This document shows positions 7,259 to 15,005 of a stretch of 27,366 bases of DNA, in pieces (the first letter of the stretch is position 1; each line of letters begins with the position of its first letter). This DNA is from an uncultured Eubacteriales bacterium (GTDB lineage: Bacteria > Bacillota > Clostridia > Oscillospirales > Acutalibacteraceae), in contig CAKTFN010000018.1 of the NCBI GenBank assembly GCA_934561055.1, forward strand, positions 1 to 27,366, given 5' to 3'. The notes under the pieces are model-generated. The model did no database searches. It had not been told where the DNA came from and saw nothing but the letters and a program-made list of their open reading frames with translations. A program made the translations under genes and the position numbers.

Positions 7259-7984
7259 ATGAAAAAAACGGTAGCAATTATAATTTCCGTTTTTTGCGTC
7301 TTGGCTGCGGCTCTTTCGGTTGTGGCTTATAAAAACGGTAAATTTCAAAAAACGCCCAAAGAAATTTCATACATCACAAACGATTCTTTGATTAACACAA
7401 ACGACCCAAGGGAAGTTGTCGGAATAAAAACATATGTTTTTGTCGGCTTGGTTGAGGATACCTATGACTATTTTCAAACAAAACAATCGCGTGATTTTCC
7501 GCAGGTTATCAAAGATTACGAACATATGGCATTTACCGAATGTGTGGTCAAAGCGGTTAAAAACATCAAGGGCAATCTCAAGGAAGGTGAGTCGTTTTCG
7601 TTTTATAAAGTCGGCGGAACTTCCATGGACGGAAAATCAATTGAGCTTTGTGAAAACGACTTGATTCCCGAAAAGGGCAAGTATTATATTTTCACCGGAA
7701 TTGCACATAAAGACGGAACCTTGACCGGCGGCGGAGAAAACGGAACGATTGCACTTGAAAACGAAATCAACGCCGATAACCTTGCTGATTCGCAGGTATA
7801 TAATAAATATGTCAAGGCGTATGAAGAACAGAAAACATTTGAAAACAGCGCGAACGTTCCTTACCTTGCAAAAAACGACGTGAATTATAAAAACGGCGAA
7901 TATAATCTTTCTCTTTTTGAAAAGGTTCAAAGAGAGAAAATGACAAATGAAAGTACTGTAGAAGTAACAGGAACGACGAATTAA
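7259..7984 (+). CDS. Membrane-anchored extracytoplasmic protein, function unknown
   Basis: A 241-residue protein with an N-terminal hydrophobic segment (about 4-24). There is no lipobox cysteine near a cleavage site, so it may be an uncleaved anchor or a signal peptide. The body has a recurring pattern of small beta-barrel domains: YVFVGLVEDT (59-68), FTECVVKAVKNIKGNLKEG (92-110), FSFYKVGGT (113-121) and PEKGKYYIFTG (137-147). That 'K-x-LKG-LKEG...Y..GG...KGKYYIF' layout is seen in OB-fold/TIMP-like secreted domains of Firmicutes. No catalytic residues are evident. The ATG at 7259 is chosen over 7250 because GAAGGG (7243-7248) is correctly spaced only for the later one. The lectin remnant lies just upstream. 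Confidence 0.75.
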   Translation: MKKTVAIIISVFCVLAAALSVVAYKNGKFQKTPKEISYITNDSLINTNDPREVVGIKTYVFVGLVEDTYDYFQTKQSRDFPQVIKDYEHMAFTECVVKAVKNIKGNLKEGESFSFYKVGGTSMDGKSIELCENDLIPEKGKYYIFTGIAHKDGTLTGGGENGTIALENEINADNLADSQVYNKYVKAYEEQKTFENSANVPYLAKNDVNYKNGEYNLSLFEKVQREKMTNESTVEVTGTTN

Positions 7985-8011
7985 AATATTGATAATTATA
8001 AGCTCAGTTTT

Positions 8012-8047
8012 AAAAGCTCCTTGCCTTTTCCGGCAGGGAGCTTTTTT
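8012..8047. terminator. Bidirectional terminator between the 7259 gene and sigF
   Basis: AAAAGCTCCTTGCC (8012-8025) pairs with GGCAGGGAGCTTTT (8032-8045) with one G-U pair, followed by Ts. The sigF stop codon (minus strand) touches its right edge, and the hairpin also lies downstream of the plus-strand gene, so it probably serves both. Confidence 0.85.
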
Positions 8048-8715
8048 CAACCGAGAAGGCTTTCTCTCATTTTAATCAGCAACGCTTTTTCACGCCGGGA
8101 AACCTGAACCTGCGACATTCCGAGCTTTGCGGCGGTTTTGACCTGTGTGAGTCCGTCGAAATATCGCAGTTCAATCAGCCGTCTGTCCCGCTCGTCAAGG
8201 AGCGATACCACTTTTTTGAGCGCAAGCTTTTCCGAAATTGCTTCTTCCGGCGCTTCGGTCGGAATGTCAAGCTGGCGGTCGCTGCTTTCGTCCTGTGCCG
8301 TCAGCGAAATTACCGGCATTGAAACCGTCAAAAGCTCCGCCGCCTCGCTCACTTCGACCTGAAGTTTTTTTGCAAGCTCCGAAATTGTCGGCTCGCGTGA
8401 AAGTTCGGTTTCAAGCTCCTGCTTTGCTTTGAGTGCGGCTCTTGCTTTTTCTTTCAGCGAGCGGGAAACCTTGACCGTTCCGCCGTCACGGAAAATTCGT
8501 CTGATTTCTCCGAGTATCACCGGAACGGCATAAGTTGAAAACGCAAAACCGCGGTCGGGGTCAAAGTTTGCCGCCGCTTTGCAAAGTCCGACGCAGCCAG
8601 CTTGAAAAAGGTCGTCATATTCCGCTCCCTTTGAGCGAAACTTGTTTGCGCAGGCGTGAACAAGACCGAGATTTTCTTCAACAAGCAAATCCTTTTTTTC
8701 TTTTGAATTTTCCAA
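8047..8715 (-). CDS. sigF: RNA polymerase sigma-F factor (early forespore)
   Basis: A 222-residue SigF/SigG-type sigma factor. Region 2 runs from about 14 to 77, including YDDLFQAGCVGLCKAAANFD and FSTYAVPVILGEIRRIFRD. Region 3 is about 84-119 (RSLKEKARAALKA...EPTISELAKKL). Region 4 is about 164-220, with the helix-turn-helix TQVKTAAKLGMSQVQVSRRE. Position as third gene after spoIIAA and spoIIAB identifies it as sigma-F rather than sigma-G. It directs forespore transcription after asymmetric division and is held inactive by SpoIIAB. The start is a TTG: GGAG (8728-8725) stands nine bases before it, and no in-frame ATG has a comparable site. The 66-base gap to spoIIAB contains a perfect hairpin. 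Confidence 0.95.
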   Translation of the reverse strand: MENSKEKKDLLVEENLGLVHACANKFRSKGAEYDDLFQAGCVGLCKAAANFDPDRGFAFSTYAVPVILGEIRRIFRDGGTVKVSRSLKEKARAALKAKQELETELSREPTISELAKKLQVEVSEAAELLTVSMPVISLTAQDESSDRQLDIPTEAPEEAISEKLALKKVVSLLDERDRRLIELRYFDGLTQVKTAAKLGMSQVQVSRREKALLIKMRESLLG

Positions 8716-8741
8716 AAAGAATCTCTCCTTTTAGGCGATAA

Positions 8742-8777
8742 CCGACGATTGATCTTCATCTCTCGCTTAATCGTCGG
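8742..8777 (-). promoter_or_regulatory. Intercistronic hairpin between spoIIAB and sigF
   Basis: CCGACGATT (8742-8750) and AATCGTCGG (8769-8777) form a perfect 9-base inverted repeat with an 18-base loop. It sits between the spoIIAB stop and the sigF ribosome site. There is no T-run, so it is not an intrinsic terminator. It could stabilise or process the mRNA or modulate sigF translation. Confidence 0.5.
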
Positions 8778-8781
8778 CTGT

Positions 8782-9216
8782 TTACCCCTCTTTTCCGGAA
8801 ATCTTTTTTTCAAGCGTAACCGTTGTTCCGCGACCCGGGGCGGAGCGTACCTTCACTTTGTCCATAAAGCTTTCCATAACCGCAAAGCCGAGACCGGCAC
8901 GTTCGCCGCCGAGGGTTGTGAAAAGCGGTTGACGTGCCTTTTCGATGTCTTCGATTCCGACTCCCTTGTCCCGGACTTTGATTCTGATAATATTCTTGTC
9001 CGTAATCGCCGCCGTTATGTAAATTTTCCCCATTTTTTCACGGTAGCCATGAACGATTGCGTTTGTAACGGCTTCGCTGACTGCGGTTTTAATGTCCGAA
9101 AGTTCTTCAACCGTCGGATCGAGAGAGGAAGCAAAGCTTGAAACCGCAACGCGGGAAAAACCTTCGTTGACGCTTTTGCTTTCAAAGGTGAGTCTCATTT
9201 CGTTCGTTGTTTTCAT
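8782..9216 (-). CDS. spoIIAB: Anti-sigma-F factor / serine kinase SpoIIAB
   Basis: A 144-residue GHKL-type ATPase. From the ATG at 9216 it shows the N-box VSEAVTNAIVHGY (47-59; E48, N52), the G1 box DKGVGI (83-88), the conserved EKARQPLFTT (92-101) and the G2 box GERAGLGF (104-111). SpoIIAB binds and inhibits sigma-F and phosphorylates SpoIIAA; R22 corresponds to the arginine that contacts sigma-F in the Bacillus protein. ATG 9216 is preferred to the TTG at 9222 because GGAGG (9231-9227) is ten bases upstream of it. Only two bases separate it from the spoIIAA stop, so translation is probably coupled. Confidence 0.95.
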   Translation of the reverse strand: MKTTNEMRLTFESKSVNEGFSRVAVSSFASSLDPTVEELSDIKTAVSEAVTNAIVHGYREKMGKIYITAAITDKNIIRIKVRDKGVGIEDIEKARQPLFTTLGGERAGLGFAVMESFMDKVKVRSAPGRGTTVTLEKKISGKEG

Positions 9217-9218
9217 TT

Positions 9219-9539
9219 TCAAACGACCTCCTTTTGTTTCAGCTCGCCGAGCCTTTCAAGTCCGGCAAGTTTCATGACTTTGTATGCGGAAGGCGAAAGA
9301 TTTTCAACTCTGATTCTTCCGCCGACGGAACGCATGAGTTTGTATCGTCCCATGACAAGGCCGATTCCGGAGCTGTCCATGAAGCTTACGCCGGAAAAGT
9401 CAAGAATGAGCGTTTGCGGACGTTTGTGAATGATTGCGTCGTCAATGCTTATTCGGATGAGACTTGCGCTGTGGTGGTCAATCTCGCCGTCAAGAACAAC
9501 GCGAATCTCTTTTTTCAGATATTCGATTCTTGCTGACAT
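9219..9539 (-). CDS. spoIIAA: Anti-anti-sigma-F factor SpoIIAA
   Basis: A 106-residue STAS-domain protein. The signature LILDFSGVSFMDSSGIGLVM (44-63) holds the regulatory serine, with S57 equivalent to the phosphorylated Ser58 of Bacillus subtilis. Unphosphorylated SpoIIAA displaces sigma-F from SpoIIAB; dephosphorylation is by SpoIIE, which is not in this window. It is the first gene of the spoIIA operon, with a purine-rich ribosome site (GGAAAGGG) just upstream of the ATG. A sigma-H or sigma-A promoter is expected between 9540 and 9606, but I could not recognise one with confidence. Confidence 0.95.
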   Translation of the reverse strand: MSARIEYLKKEIRVVLDGEIDHHSASLIRISIDDAIIHKRPQTLILDFSGVSFMDSSGIGLVMGRYKLMRSVGGRIRVENLSPSAYKVMKLAGLERLGELKQKEVV

Positions 9540-9593
9540 TTTACCCTTTCCTTTCAGATTTGTTTCTTTTTGATTAAAAATGTCCGTCCGGAC

Positions 9594-9639
9594 AAAAATA
9601 AAAAAAGCTTACCAAAGAAGGACAAGTCCTATGGTAAGC
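9594..9639 (-). terminator. Terminator between folC and the spoIIA operon
   Basis: On the minus strand GCTTACCA (9639-9632) pairs with TGGTAAGC (9614-9607), with an inner GGAC/GTCC pair, followed by a run of Ts (complement of 9594-9606). It ends folC transcription, so spoIIA should have its own promoter. Confidence 0.8.
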
Positions 9640-9669
9640 CATGTTCTTTGAATAATTTGGCGAAAGACG

Positions 9670-10968
9670 TCAAACGTCAAAATTTTTGCGATCTTCGGCG
9701 GCAAGATAAAACGAACCGGCGATGAGGAGTGCACCGTTTTTTGAAAGAAGACTTTCCGCTTTTTGAAAAGCTTTTTTCCCGTCGCTTTCGCAAAAGATGT
9801 TTTTGCAGTATTTTTCGGCGCAGGCTTTGAGCCTTTTCGGATCTTCACCCCGCTTTTCGTTGGCAAGGGTAAAGACGATGTTCTCGCATTCCGGTGCAAG
9901 GAGAGAAAGTGCGGTTTCGTAATCCTTGTCCTTCATGTATGCCGCAAGGAGGGTAATCTTTTTTTCTTTGAGATGGCGGTTAATGAGTTTTTTGAGCGTT
10001 TTTGCCGCACCTTCGTTGTGACCGCCGTCAATGATTGTGAGCGGTTCTTTTCTCACAACTTCGGCTCGTGCCGGAAGAAAAGCGTCGTGCATTCCTTTTT
10101 GAACGCTTTCTTCGCTCAGCTCAAAGCCGAGTGCTTTCAGTTCATTCAAAGCGGTCAGGGCACAGGCGGAATTTCCGAGCTGATGCTCGCCGGGAAGGCG
10201 GATCGAAAGAGGAAGACCGTCAAAGGAAAACTCCGTTTCAAAAATACTCTCTTTTGTGAGAATGAGCTTTTGCATCTCCGGGAAAAGGATTTTGCAATCA
10301 TTTTCTTTTGCCGCAAAGCGGAGAATATCGGCAGCTTCTTTGCTTTGCGGAATAAAATCAAAGCCGCCGTTTTCGGTCGGAAACGAGACAACCGTGCTGC
10401 CTTTTTTGATTGCGCCGGCCTTGCTTTTTGCAATTTCTCCGATTGTGCTTCCGAGAACGTCCGTGTGGTCGAGCGAAATCGATGTGAAAACCGTGAGAAG
10501 GGGAGACGGAATAATATTTGTGCTGTCGTCTTTTCCGCCGATTCCGGCTTCAAGAACAACAATGTCGCAGCCGCTTTCGTAAAAATACACCAAAGCCACG
10601 GCGAGTACGAATTCAAAAAAGGTCGGACGCAAAACCTCGGGAAGAAGCTCGCTTTTTTCTTTTACTGTTTCGGCAATGCGGCAAAAGTCTTCTTTTTCAA
10701 TGAACTTTCCGTCAATTTGAATTCTCTCTCTGAAATCAAGAACGAAGGGAGAGGTGAAAAGACCGGTTTTGTAGCCGGCGGCGGAAAGGCAGGAAGAAAG
10801 CATTTCCGAAACGGAGCCTTTTCCGTTCGTTCCGAGAACGTGAATGAATTTCAGTTTTTTGTGTTCGTCGGAAAGAACGGAGAGAACAGCATTTATCCGT
10901 TCAAGCGAACTGCTTTCGGCGAATTTTCTTCGTGAGTAGATATAATCAAGAGTTTCTTCAAACGTCAT
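9670..10968 (-). CDS. folC: Bifunctional folylpolyglutamate synthase / dihydrofolate synthase
   Basis: A 432-residue Mur-ligase-family protein of normal FolC length. It has the P-loop HVLGTNGKGSVSEML (43-57), then FTSPFVLDFRERI (71-83), the substrate segment FFEFVLAVALVYF, LEAGIGGKDDSTN, and ISLDHTDVLGSTIGEIAKSKAGAIK with the metal/ATP residues. The C-terminal ligase-binding domain includes IIDGGHNEGAAKTL. It adds glutamate to dihydropteroate and to folates, retaining them in the cell. The usual FTSPH is FTSPF here, a small deviation. The start overlaps a GAGG site next to the stop of the zinc-ribbon gene nine bases upstream, so the two are probably co-transcribed and coupled. Confidence 0.92.
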   Translation of the reverse strand: MTFEETLDYIYSRRKFAESSSLERINAVLSVLSDEHKKLKFIHVLGTNGKGSVSEMLSSCLSAAGYKTGLFTSPFVLDFRERIQIDGKFIEKEDFCRIAETVKEKSELLPEVLRPTFFEFVLAVALVYFYESGCDIVVLEAGIGGKDDSTNIIPSPLLTVFTSISLDHTDVLGSTIGEIAKSKAGAIKKGSTVVSFPTENGGFDFIPQSKEAADILRFAAKENDCKILFPEMQKLILTKESIFETEFSFDGLPLSIRLPGEHQLGNSACALTALNELKALGFELSEESVQKGMHDAFLPARAEVVRKEPLTIIDGGHNEGAAKTLKKLINRHLKEKKITLLAAYMKDKDYETALSLLAPECENIVFTLANEKRGEDPKRLKACAEKYCKNIFCESDGKKAFQKAESLLSKNGALLIAGSFYLAAEDRKNFDV

Positions 10969-10977
10969 TGAACGGCC

Positions 10978-11505
10978 TCAATTCTTTTTCTCTTTTTGAG
11001 AGGACTTTTTTGTTGTTTCTTTTTGGGAAGGAGCTTTTGTTGTTTCTTTTTTGCCGTCCTTTTTCTTTTCGGGCGTTTTTTTCGTTGTTGTTTCGGCGGA
11101 AGTTGACGAAGGGGCGGCGAATTTTTCGCTTGTACTTTCACAAACGCTTGTGCTTTCGGATGAAGTTGTGCTTTCCGTTATGGTTTTTTCTTTGATTTTA
11201 TCCGTAATGAAAAGGCCGCTGACGAAAGCGATTGAAAGGAAAAGAAAAATCAGCGCAAGAACGAGGCAACCGGTTCCTTTTGAACTTTCGTTTTTTTGTG
11301 TGACTCCGTAACCGTAAAGTTTTTTCTGCCTTTTTGAGTGCGGAAGATTTGCAATCGGAATCGGTCGGTTGAATGATGGCGGAACGGGCGGAAGGTCAAA
11401 GCTTTTTTTCCTTTCTTCTTTTTCTGAGGAAGGAACGCTTTTTCCGCATGACGGGCAAAACATCAGGTCTTTCGGAATTTCTTTTCCGCATTTATCACAA
11501 AACAT
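10978..11505 (-). CDS. Zinc-ribbon single-pass membrane protein
   Basis: A 175-residue protein. A zinc ribbon CDKCG...FCPSCG (C3, C6, C17, C20) stands at the N-terminus. A proline-rich linker (38-53) and one membrane helix (about 79-100) follow. The tail is of very low complexity, rich in Ser/Thr and then Lys (TESTTSSESTS, KKTPEKKKDGKK), and is predicted outside the cell. The function is unknown; zinc_ribbon_2 plus one membrane span is common in Firmicutes. The start at 11505 is supported by AAAGGAGA eight to ten bases upstream; the reading frame continues upstream to 11562 but without a better start. A TATTAT -10-like box lies near 11555-11560, with a poor -35. It is followed immediately by folC. 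Confidence 0.8.
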   Translation of the reverse strand: MFCDKCGKEIPKDLMFCPSCGKSVPSSEKEERKKSFDLPPVPPSFNRPIPIANLPHSKRQKKLYGYGVTQKNESSKGTGCLVLALIFLFLSIAFVSGLFITDKIKEKTITESTTSSESTSVCESTSEKFAAPSSTSAETTTKKTPEKKKDGKKETTKAPSQKETTKKSSQKEKKN

Positions 11506-11771
11506 TGTTCTTCTCCTTTTCATGGGCTTTTGCCAAAAACACAGCAAAGAAAATAATACCACAAAAGTTTTTGAAGCGCAAGAAACAAAGGTAATTAATC
11601 TTTGATGAATTTAATAAATTTTAGAAAATCCGACGTAAAGTTCTGCTTTTTCGTCAGTATGCATAATAACGGCTGAGTGTATATTACTGTTGAGAATAAT
11701 GAATTGTGCAGTATTACAAAAATAGAATTTACATTATCTTTTTTCAAAGCTTTTTCCGTTCTTTGACCGCC
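11506..11771. other. Intergenic region between divergent genes
   Basis: This is the divergent upstream region of the zinc-ribbon gene (minus) and the EEP gene (plus). Apart from the weak TATTAT box near 11555 on the minus strand, I see no gene, RNA or clear repeat. It is AT-rich. Confidence 0.5.
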
Positions 11772-11800
11772 TTGACAAAGTTTCTTTATAATAGTAATAT
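11772..11800 (+). promoter_or_regulatory. Sigma-A-type promoter of the EEP-GH2-GPH operon
   Basis: TTGACA (11772-11777), 17-base spacer, TAATAT (11795-11800). The leader then contains an inverted repeat TTCGGG (11818-11823)...CCCGAA (11851-11856) enclosing the palindrome AAAAAGCTTTTT (11834-11845), before GAGGAG and the ATG at 11876. Confidence 0.75.
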
Positions 11801-11875
11801 TTTCATATAAATTAAGGTTCGGGTGATTTAATAAAAAAGCTTTTTGCTCTCCCGAATTTGTGAGGAGAAAAGAAC

Positions 11876-12763
11876 ATGAAAAACATTCTTGAAACGCTCA
11901 AAAAGAAAATTATTCCCCTTGTCCTTGCGTTGATGATGACGCTCGGTTCATACGCACCGGCAAAGATTGAAATTACCTCCGCTCCCGAAAAAAGCGAAAG
12001 CTCGGTACGGATTCTTTCGCAGAATCTGCGTTGCAACAACGACCTTTACGGTTTTGTGAAAAACCGTGCTTTGTTTGTTTCGGAAATGCTCAAAAATTAT
12101 GAGCCTGACTCTTTCGGGGTTCAGGAGGCGACCGAAACGTGGCTGACTCTTCTTGATGAAGCGCTCGGTGAAAAATACGCAAGAGTTGGTGAACCGAGGG
12201 ACAACGCAAAAAACACCGAATACAGCGCCGTTTATTACAGAACGGATAAGTTTGAACTCCTTGACGAAGGAACAATTTGGCTTTCAAAAACACCGGAGAA
12301 GTTCGGCTCAAAGTCGTTTTTTGCTTCAATGCCGAGAATTTGCACCTGGGCAACGCTCAAAAACAAAGAAACCGGTTTTGTTTATACTCATGTCAACACT
12401 CACCTTGATTTTCTTGTCGAATACACAAGGTCAAAGCAAGCAGAAGTTCTTCTTTCAAAAATCGGCGAGCTTCAAAAGGCCGGACCGCTCGTTTGTACCG
12501 GAGATTTTAATGCCGACGAGAGAGACGAAACCTATGAAAAAATGACCGCTTCTCTTGACGACAGCCGCCTTCTTGCAAAGGAAACGGAGAGCGGAAAAAC
12601 CTTCCATAACTACGGAAGAGGCGATCTTTTCCATAAAACCGCAATCGATTTCATCTTTGTTTCAAAAGGAACAGAGGTTGAACGATATAAAATAATTAAA
12701 GACACCGTTGACGGAATGTACCTTTCCGATCATTACGGAATCATGGCAGACATCATTTTTTAA
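11876..12763 (+). CDS. Secreted endonuclease/exonuclease/phosphatase family enzyme
   Basis: A 295-residue exported protein. The signal peptide has a basic N-terminus and the core IIPLVLALMMTLGSYA (12-27). EEP (DNase I/sphingomyelinase-like) motifs are all present: SQNLRC (N50), VQEAT (E84), HVNTHLD (172-178, N174 and H176), CTGDFNAD (207-214, D210 and N212), AIDFIF (D258) and LSDHYG (D285, H286). The enzyme should be an extracellular Mg-dependent phosphodiesterase or nuclease. Whether it acts on DNA, lipids or phosphorylated glycans is not visible. GAGGAG supports the ATG. It lies 18 bases before the GH2 gene, which implies a joint role in substrate breakdown. Confidence 0.88.
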   Translation: MKNILETLKKKIIPLVLALMMTLGSYAPAKIEITSAPEKSESSVRILSQNLRCNNDLYGFVKNRALFVSEMLKNYEPDSFGVQEATETWLTLLDEALGEKYARVGEPRDNAKNTEYSAVYYRTDKFELLDEGTIWLSKTPEKFGSKSFFASMPRICTWATLKNKETGFVYTHVNTHLDFLVEYTRSKQAEVLLSKIGELQKAGPLVCTGDFNADERDETYEKMTASLDDSRLLAKETESGKTFHNYGRGDLFHKTAIDFIFVSKGTEVERYKIIKDTVDGMYLSDHYGIMADIIF

Positions 12764-12781
12764 AACAGGAGGACAAGCAAA

Positions 12782-14929
12782 ATGAGAAAATATATTCCAT
12801 TGAACGAGGGCTGGACCTTTGAAAAAAAGGGAGAGAAAACTCTCGTCAATCTTCCGCACACATGGAACAACCTTGACGGCCAGGGCGCGGAACCGACTTA
12901 TTACAGAGGAAAATGCACTTACACAAAAATCGTTGAACGTCAAAACGGAAAAACGTGGCTCGAATTCAAGGGCGTCAATGCCGCCTGCACTGTTTATATC
13001 AACGGAAAAAAGGTCGGCTCTCACCTCGGCGGATATTCGGCTTTCAGGTTTGAAGTTACCGATTTCCTTTCTTCGCCGAAGAATTTCCTCACCGTTGAGG
13101 TTGACAATTCACCCCTTCGGGATGTATACCCCGAAACGGCGGACTTCACTTTTTACGGCGGAATTTACCGTGACGTGAACCTCATTGCCGAGGTTGAAAA
13201 GCAGCATTTTTCGCTTGACGACTGCGGAAGCAACGCCCTTTACATCACGCCGAAAATGAACGGCGACGTTTTTGTGAAAGCAATCATTTCCGGATACGAA
13301 ACCGGCGTCAGGGTTCTTTACGAAGTTTTTGACATGGACGGAAAGCTCGTTGCTTCGGCCGGAAACAGAGTGAAGCTCCACGTTGAAAATCCGCATCTTT
13401 GGAACGGAACGGAAGATCCGTATCTTTATACTCTCAAGGCAACTCTCTTTATGGAGTCAAAGATTGTTGACAGCGTTCAAAGCCGCTTCGGATTCAGAGA
13501 AATCAGGTTTGATCCGGACGAGGGCTGCTTCCTCAACGGAAAGCACATTAAGCTCAAGGGCGTTTCGCGCCATCAGGACAGGGAAGGGCTCGGCAATGCG
13601 CTGACAATCAATGAACACCGTGAAGACCTCGAACTCATCCGTGAGGTCGGCGCAAACTCGCTTCGCCTTGCGCATTATCAGCAGGCCGAGGAGTTTTATT
13701 CGCTCTGCGATGAAATGGGCTTCCTCGTTTGGGCGGAGGTTCCGGTAATTTCAAGGTTTTCAAAGAAAAAGCAGGCAAATGCCCTTTCCCAGCTCGAAGA
13801 GCTTATCAAGCAGAACATGAACCACCCGTCGATTTTCTGTTGGGGAATCGAAAACGAAATCACGATTCAGGGTGCTTCTCCGTCGCTTGTAAGCTCGCTT
13901 GAAGAATTGAACAATCTTGCCCACGCTCTTGACATTTCCAGACCGACAACCTGCGCCCAGCTCACAATGTGTCCGTCGGACAGCGAACTTAACAATATTA
14001 CCGACATCATGGGATATAACCATTACTACGGTTGGTATATGAAAACCTGCGACGGAATCGACGAATGGCTTGAAAAGTTCAAAGAGGTTCAGCCGAGAGT
14101 TCCCCTTTGCCTTTCGGAATACGGCGCCGAGGCCGTTATCGGCTATTACAGCGACAACCCGGTTCAGGGCGATTACAGCGAAGGTTATCAGTCACGTTTT
14201 CATGAGCATTATCTCAACACAATTTGCAATACCAAATGGCTCTGGGGTTCCTACGTTTGGAATATGTTTGATTTTGGTTCCTCAATGAGAAATGAGGGCG
14301 GAGTCATAGGAAGGAACAACAAAGGCCTCATCACCTTCGACAGAAAGACGAAGAAAGACGCTTTCTATATGTATAAAGCCTTCTGGTCGGACGAAAAGTT
14401 TGTTCATATCGAAGGCGGAAGATACACAATGAGAACAATCGGTGAACACAGCTTCCGTGTCATTTCAAATTGCGACGAAGTTACGCTTAAATGCGGAAAG
14501 TATAAAAAGACTCTCAAAGGAACTCACGTTTTCACCTTTGAAGGCGTTGAAATCAAAGAGGGCGAAAACAAAGTCACCGTCACGGCGGACGGACAGGAAG
14601 AGACGGTTGTTTTTGAAGGCGTTGAAAGCTATCCGAGAGAATATTCTCTTCCCGACGGCGCAACAACAATGGTCAGAAACTGGTTCCTTCCGAAGAGCGA
14701 TTCAATCAATCCCGAATATCTCAGCACCGAGGATACCATCGGAGAAATCCTTAAAAACGATGACATTAAGGGAATGGTCAGCGGTGTTGCGGGAATGCTT
14801 GTTTCAAGCCCGCTCGTAAAGCTCGTTGCTCCGATAAAGCTCAAATCGCTCCTTAACCTTAAGGTTGTTCACATCAGCGACGACATGAAGGAGCTTGCGA
14901 ATCAGTATCTTCAGACGATTAAAAAATAA
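12782..14929 (+). CDS. Glycoside hydrolase family 2 (beta-galactosidase/beta-glucuronidase-like)
   Basis: A 715-residue enzyme. The N-terminal sugar-binding jelly roll is about 1-140 (LPHTWNNLDG, YINGKKVGSHLGGYSAF, FYGGIYRDV). The immunoglobulin-like domain runs to about 240 (ENPHLWNGTEDPYLYTL, RFGFREI). The catalytic TIM barrel follows (KLKGVSRHQDREG, SLRLAHYQQ). The acid/base is E359 in CWGIENEI and the nucleophile is E446 in CLSEYGAE, both intact. A C-terminal beta domain (about 565-665) completes it. There is no signal peptide, so it is cytoplasmic and probably acts on sugar imported by the GPH symporter encoded next. Beta-galactoside, beta-glucuronide and beta-mannoside specificities are all possible; the sequence alone does not decide. 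It is within an operon with the EEP gene. Confidence 0.93.
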   Translation: MRKYIPLNEGWTFEKKGEKTLVNLPHTWNNLDGQGAEPTYYRGKCTYTKIVERQNGKTWLEFKGVNAACTVYINGKKVGSHLGGYSAFRFEVTDFLSSPKNFLTVEVDNSPLRDVYPETADFTFYGGIYRDVNLIAEVEKQHFSLDDCGSNALYITPKMNGDVFVKAIISGYETGVRVLYEVFDMDGKLVASAGNRVKLHVENPHLWNGTEDPYLYTLKATLFMESKIVDSVQSRFGFREIRFDPDEGCFLNGKHIKLKGVSRHQDREGLGNALTINEHREDLELIREVGANSLRLAHYQQAEEFYSLCDEMGFLVWAEVPVISRFSKKKQANALSQLEELIKQNMNHPSIFCWGIENEITIQGASPSLVSSLEELNNLAHALDISRPTTCAQLTMCPSDSELNNITDIMGYNHYYGWYMKTCDGIDEWLEKFKEVQPRVPLCLSEYGAEAVIGYYSDNPVQGDYSEGYQSRFHEHYLNTICNTKWLWGSYVWNMFDFGSSMRNEGGVIGRNNKGLITFDRKTKKDAFYMYKAFWSDEKFVHIEGGRYTMRTIGEHSFRVISNCDEVTLKCGKYKKTLKGTHVFTFEGVEIKEGENKVTVTADGQEETVVFEGVESYPREYSLPDGATTMVRNWFLPKSDSINPEYLSTEDTIGEILKNDDIKGMVSGVAGMLVSSPLVKLVAPIKLKSLLNLKVVHISDDMKELANQYLQTIKK

Positions 14930-15005
14930 ATCGGCCGCCGAACGGTTGAAAAAGAACAAATTTTGTCCTTTCGATTAATCAGCGGTTACTAAAAGGAGAA
15001 AGAAT

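Noticed and set aside
9763..10935. 390-residue plus-strand frame opposite folC
   Set aside because: Phe/Lys/Arg-rich low-complexity translation typical of the antisense of a real gene; folC is certain on the other strand.
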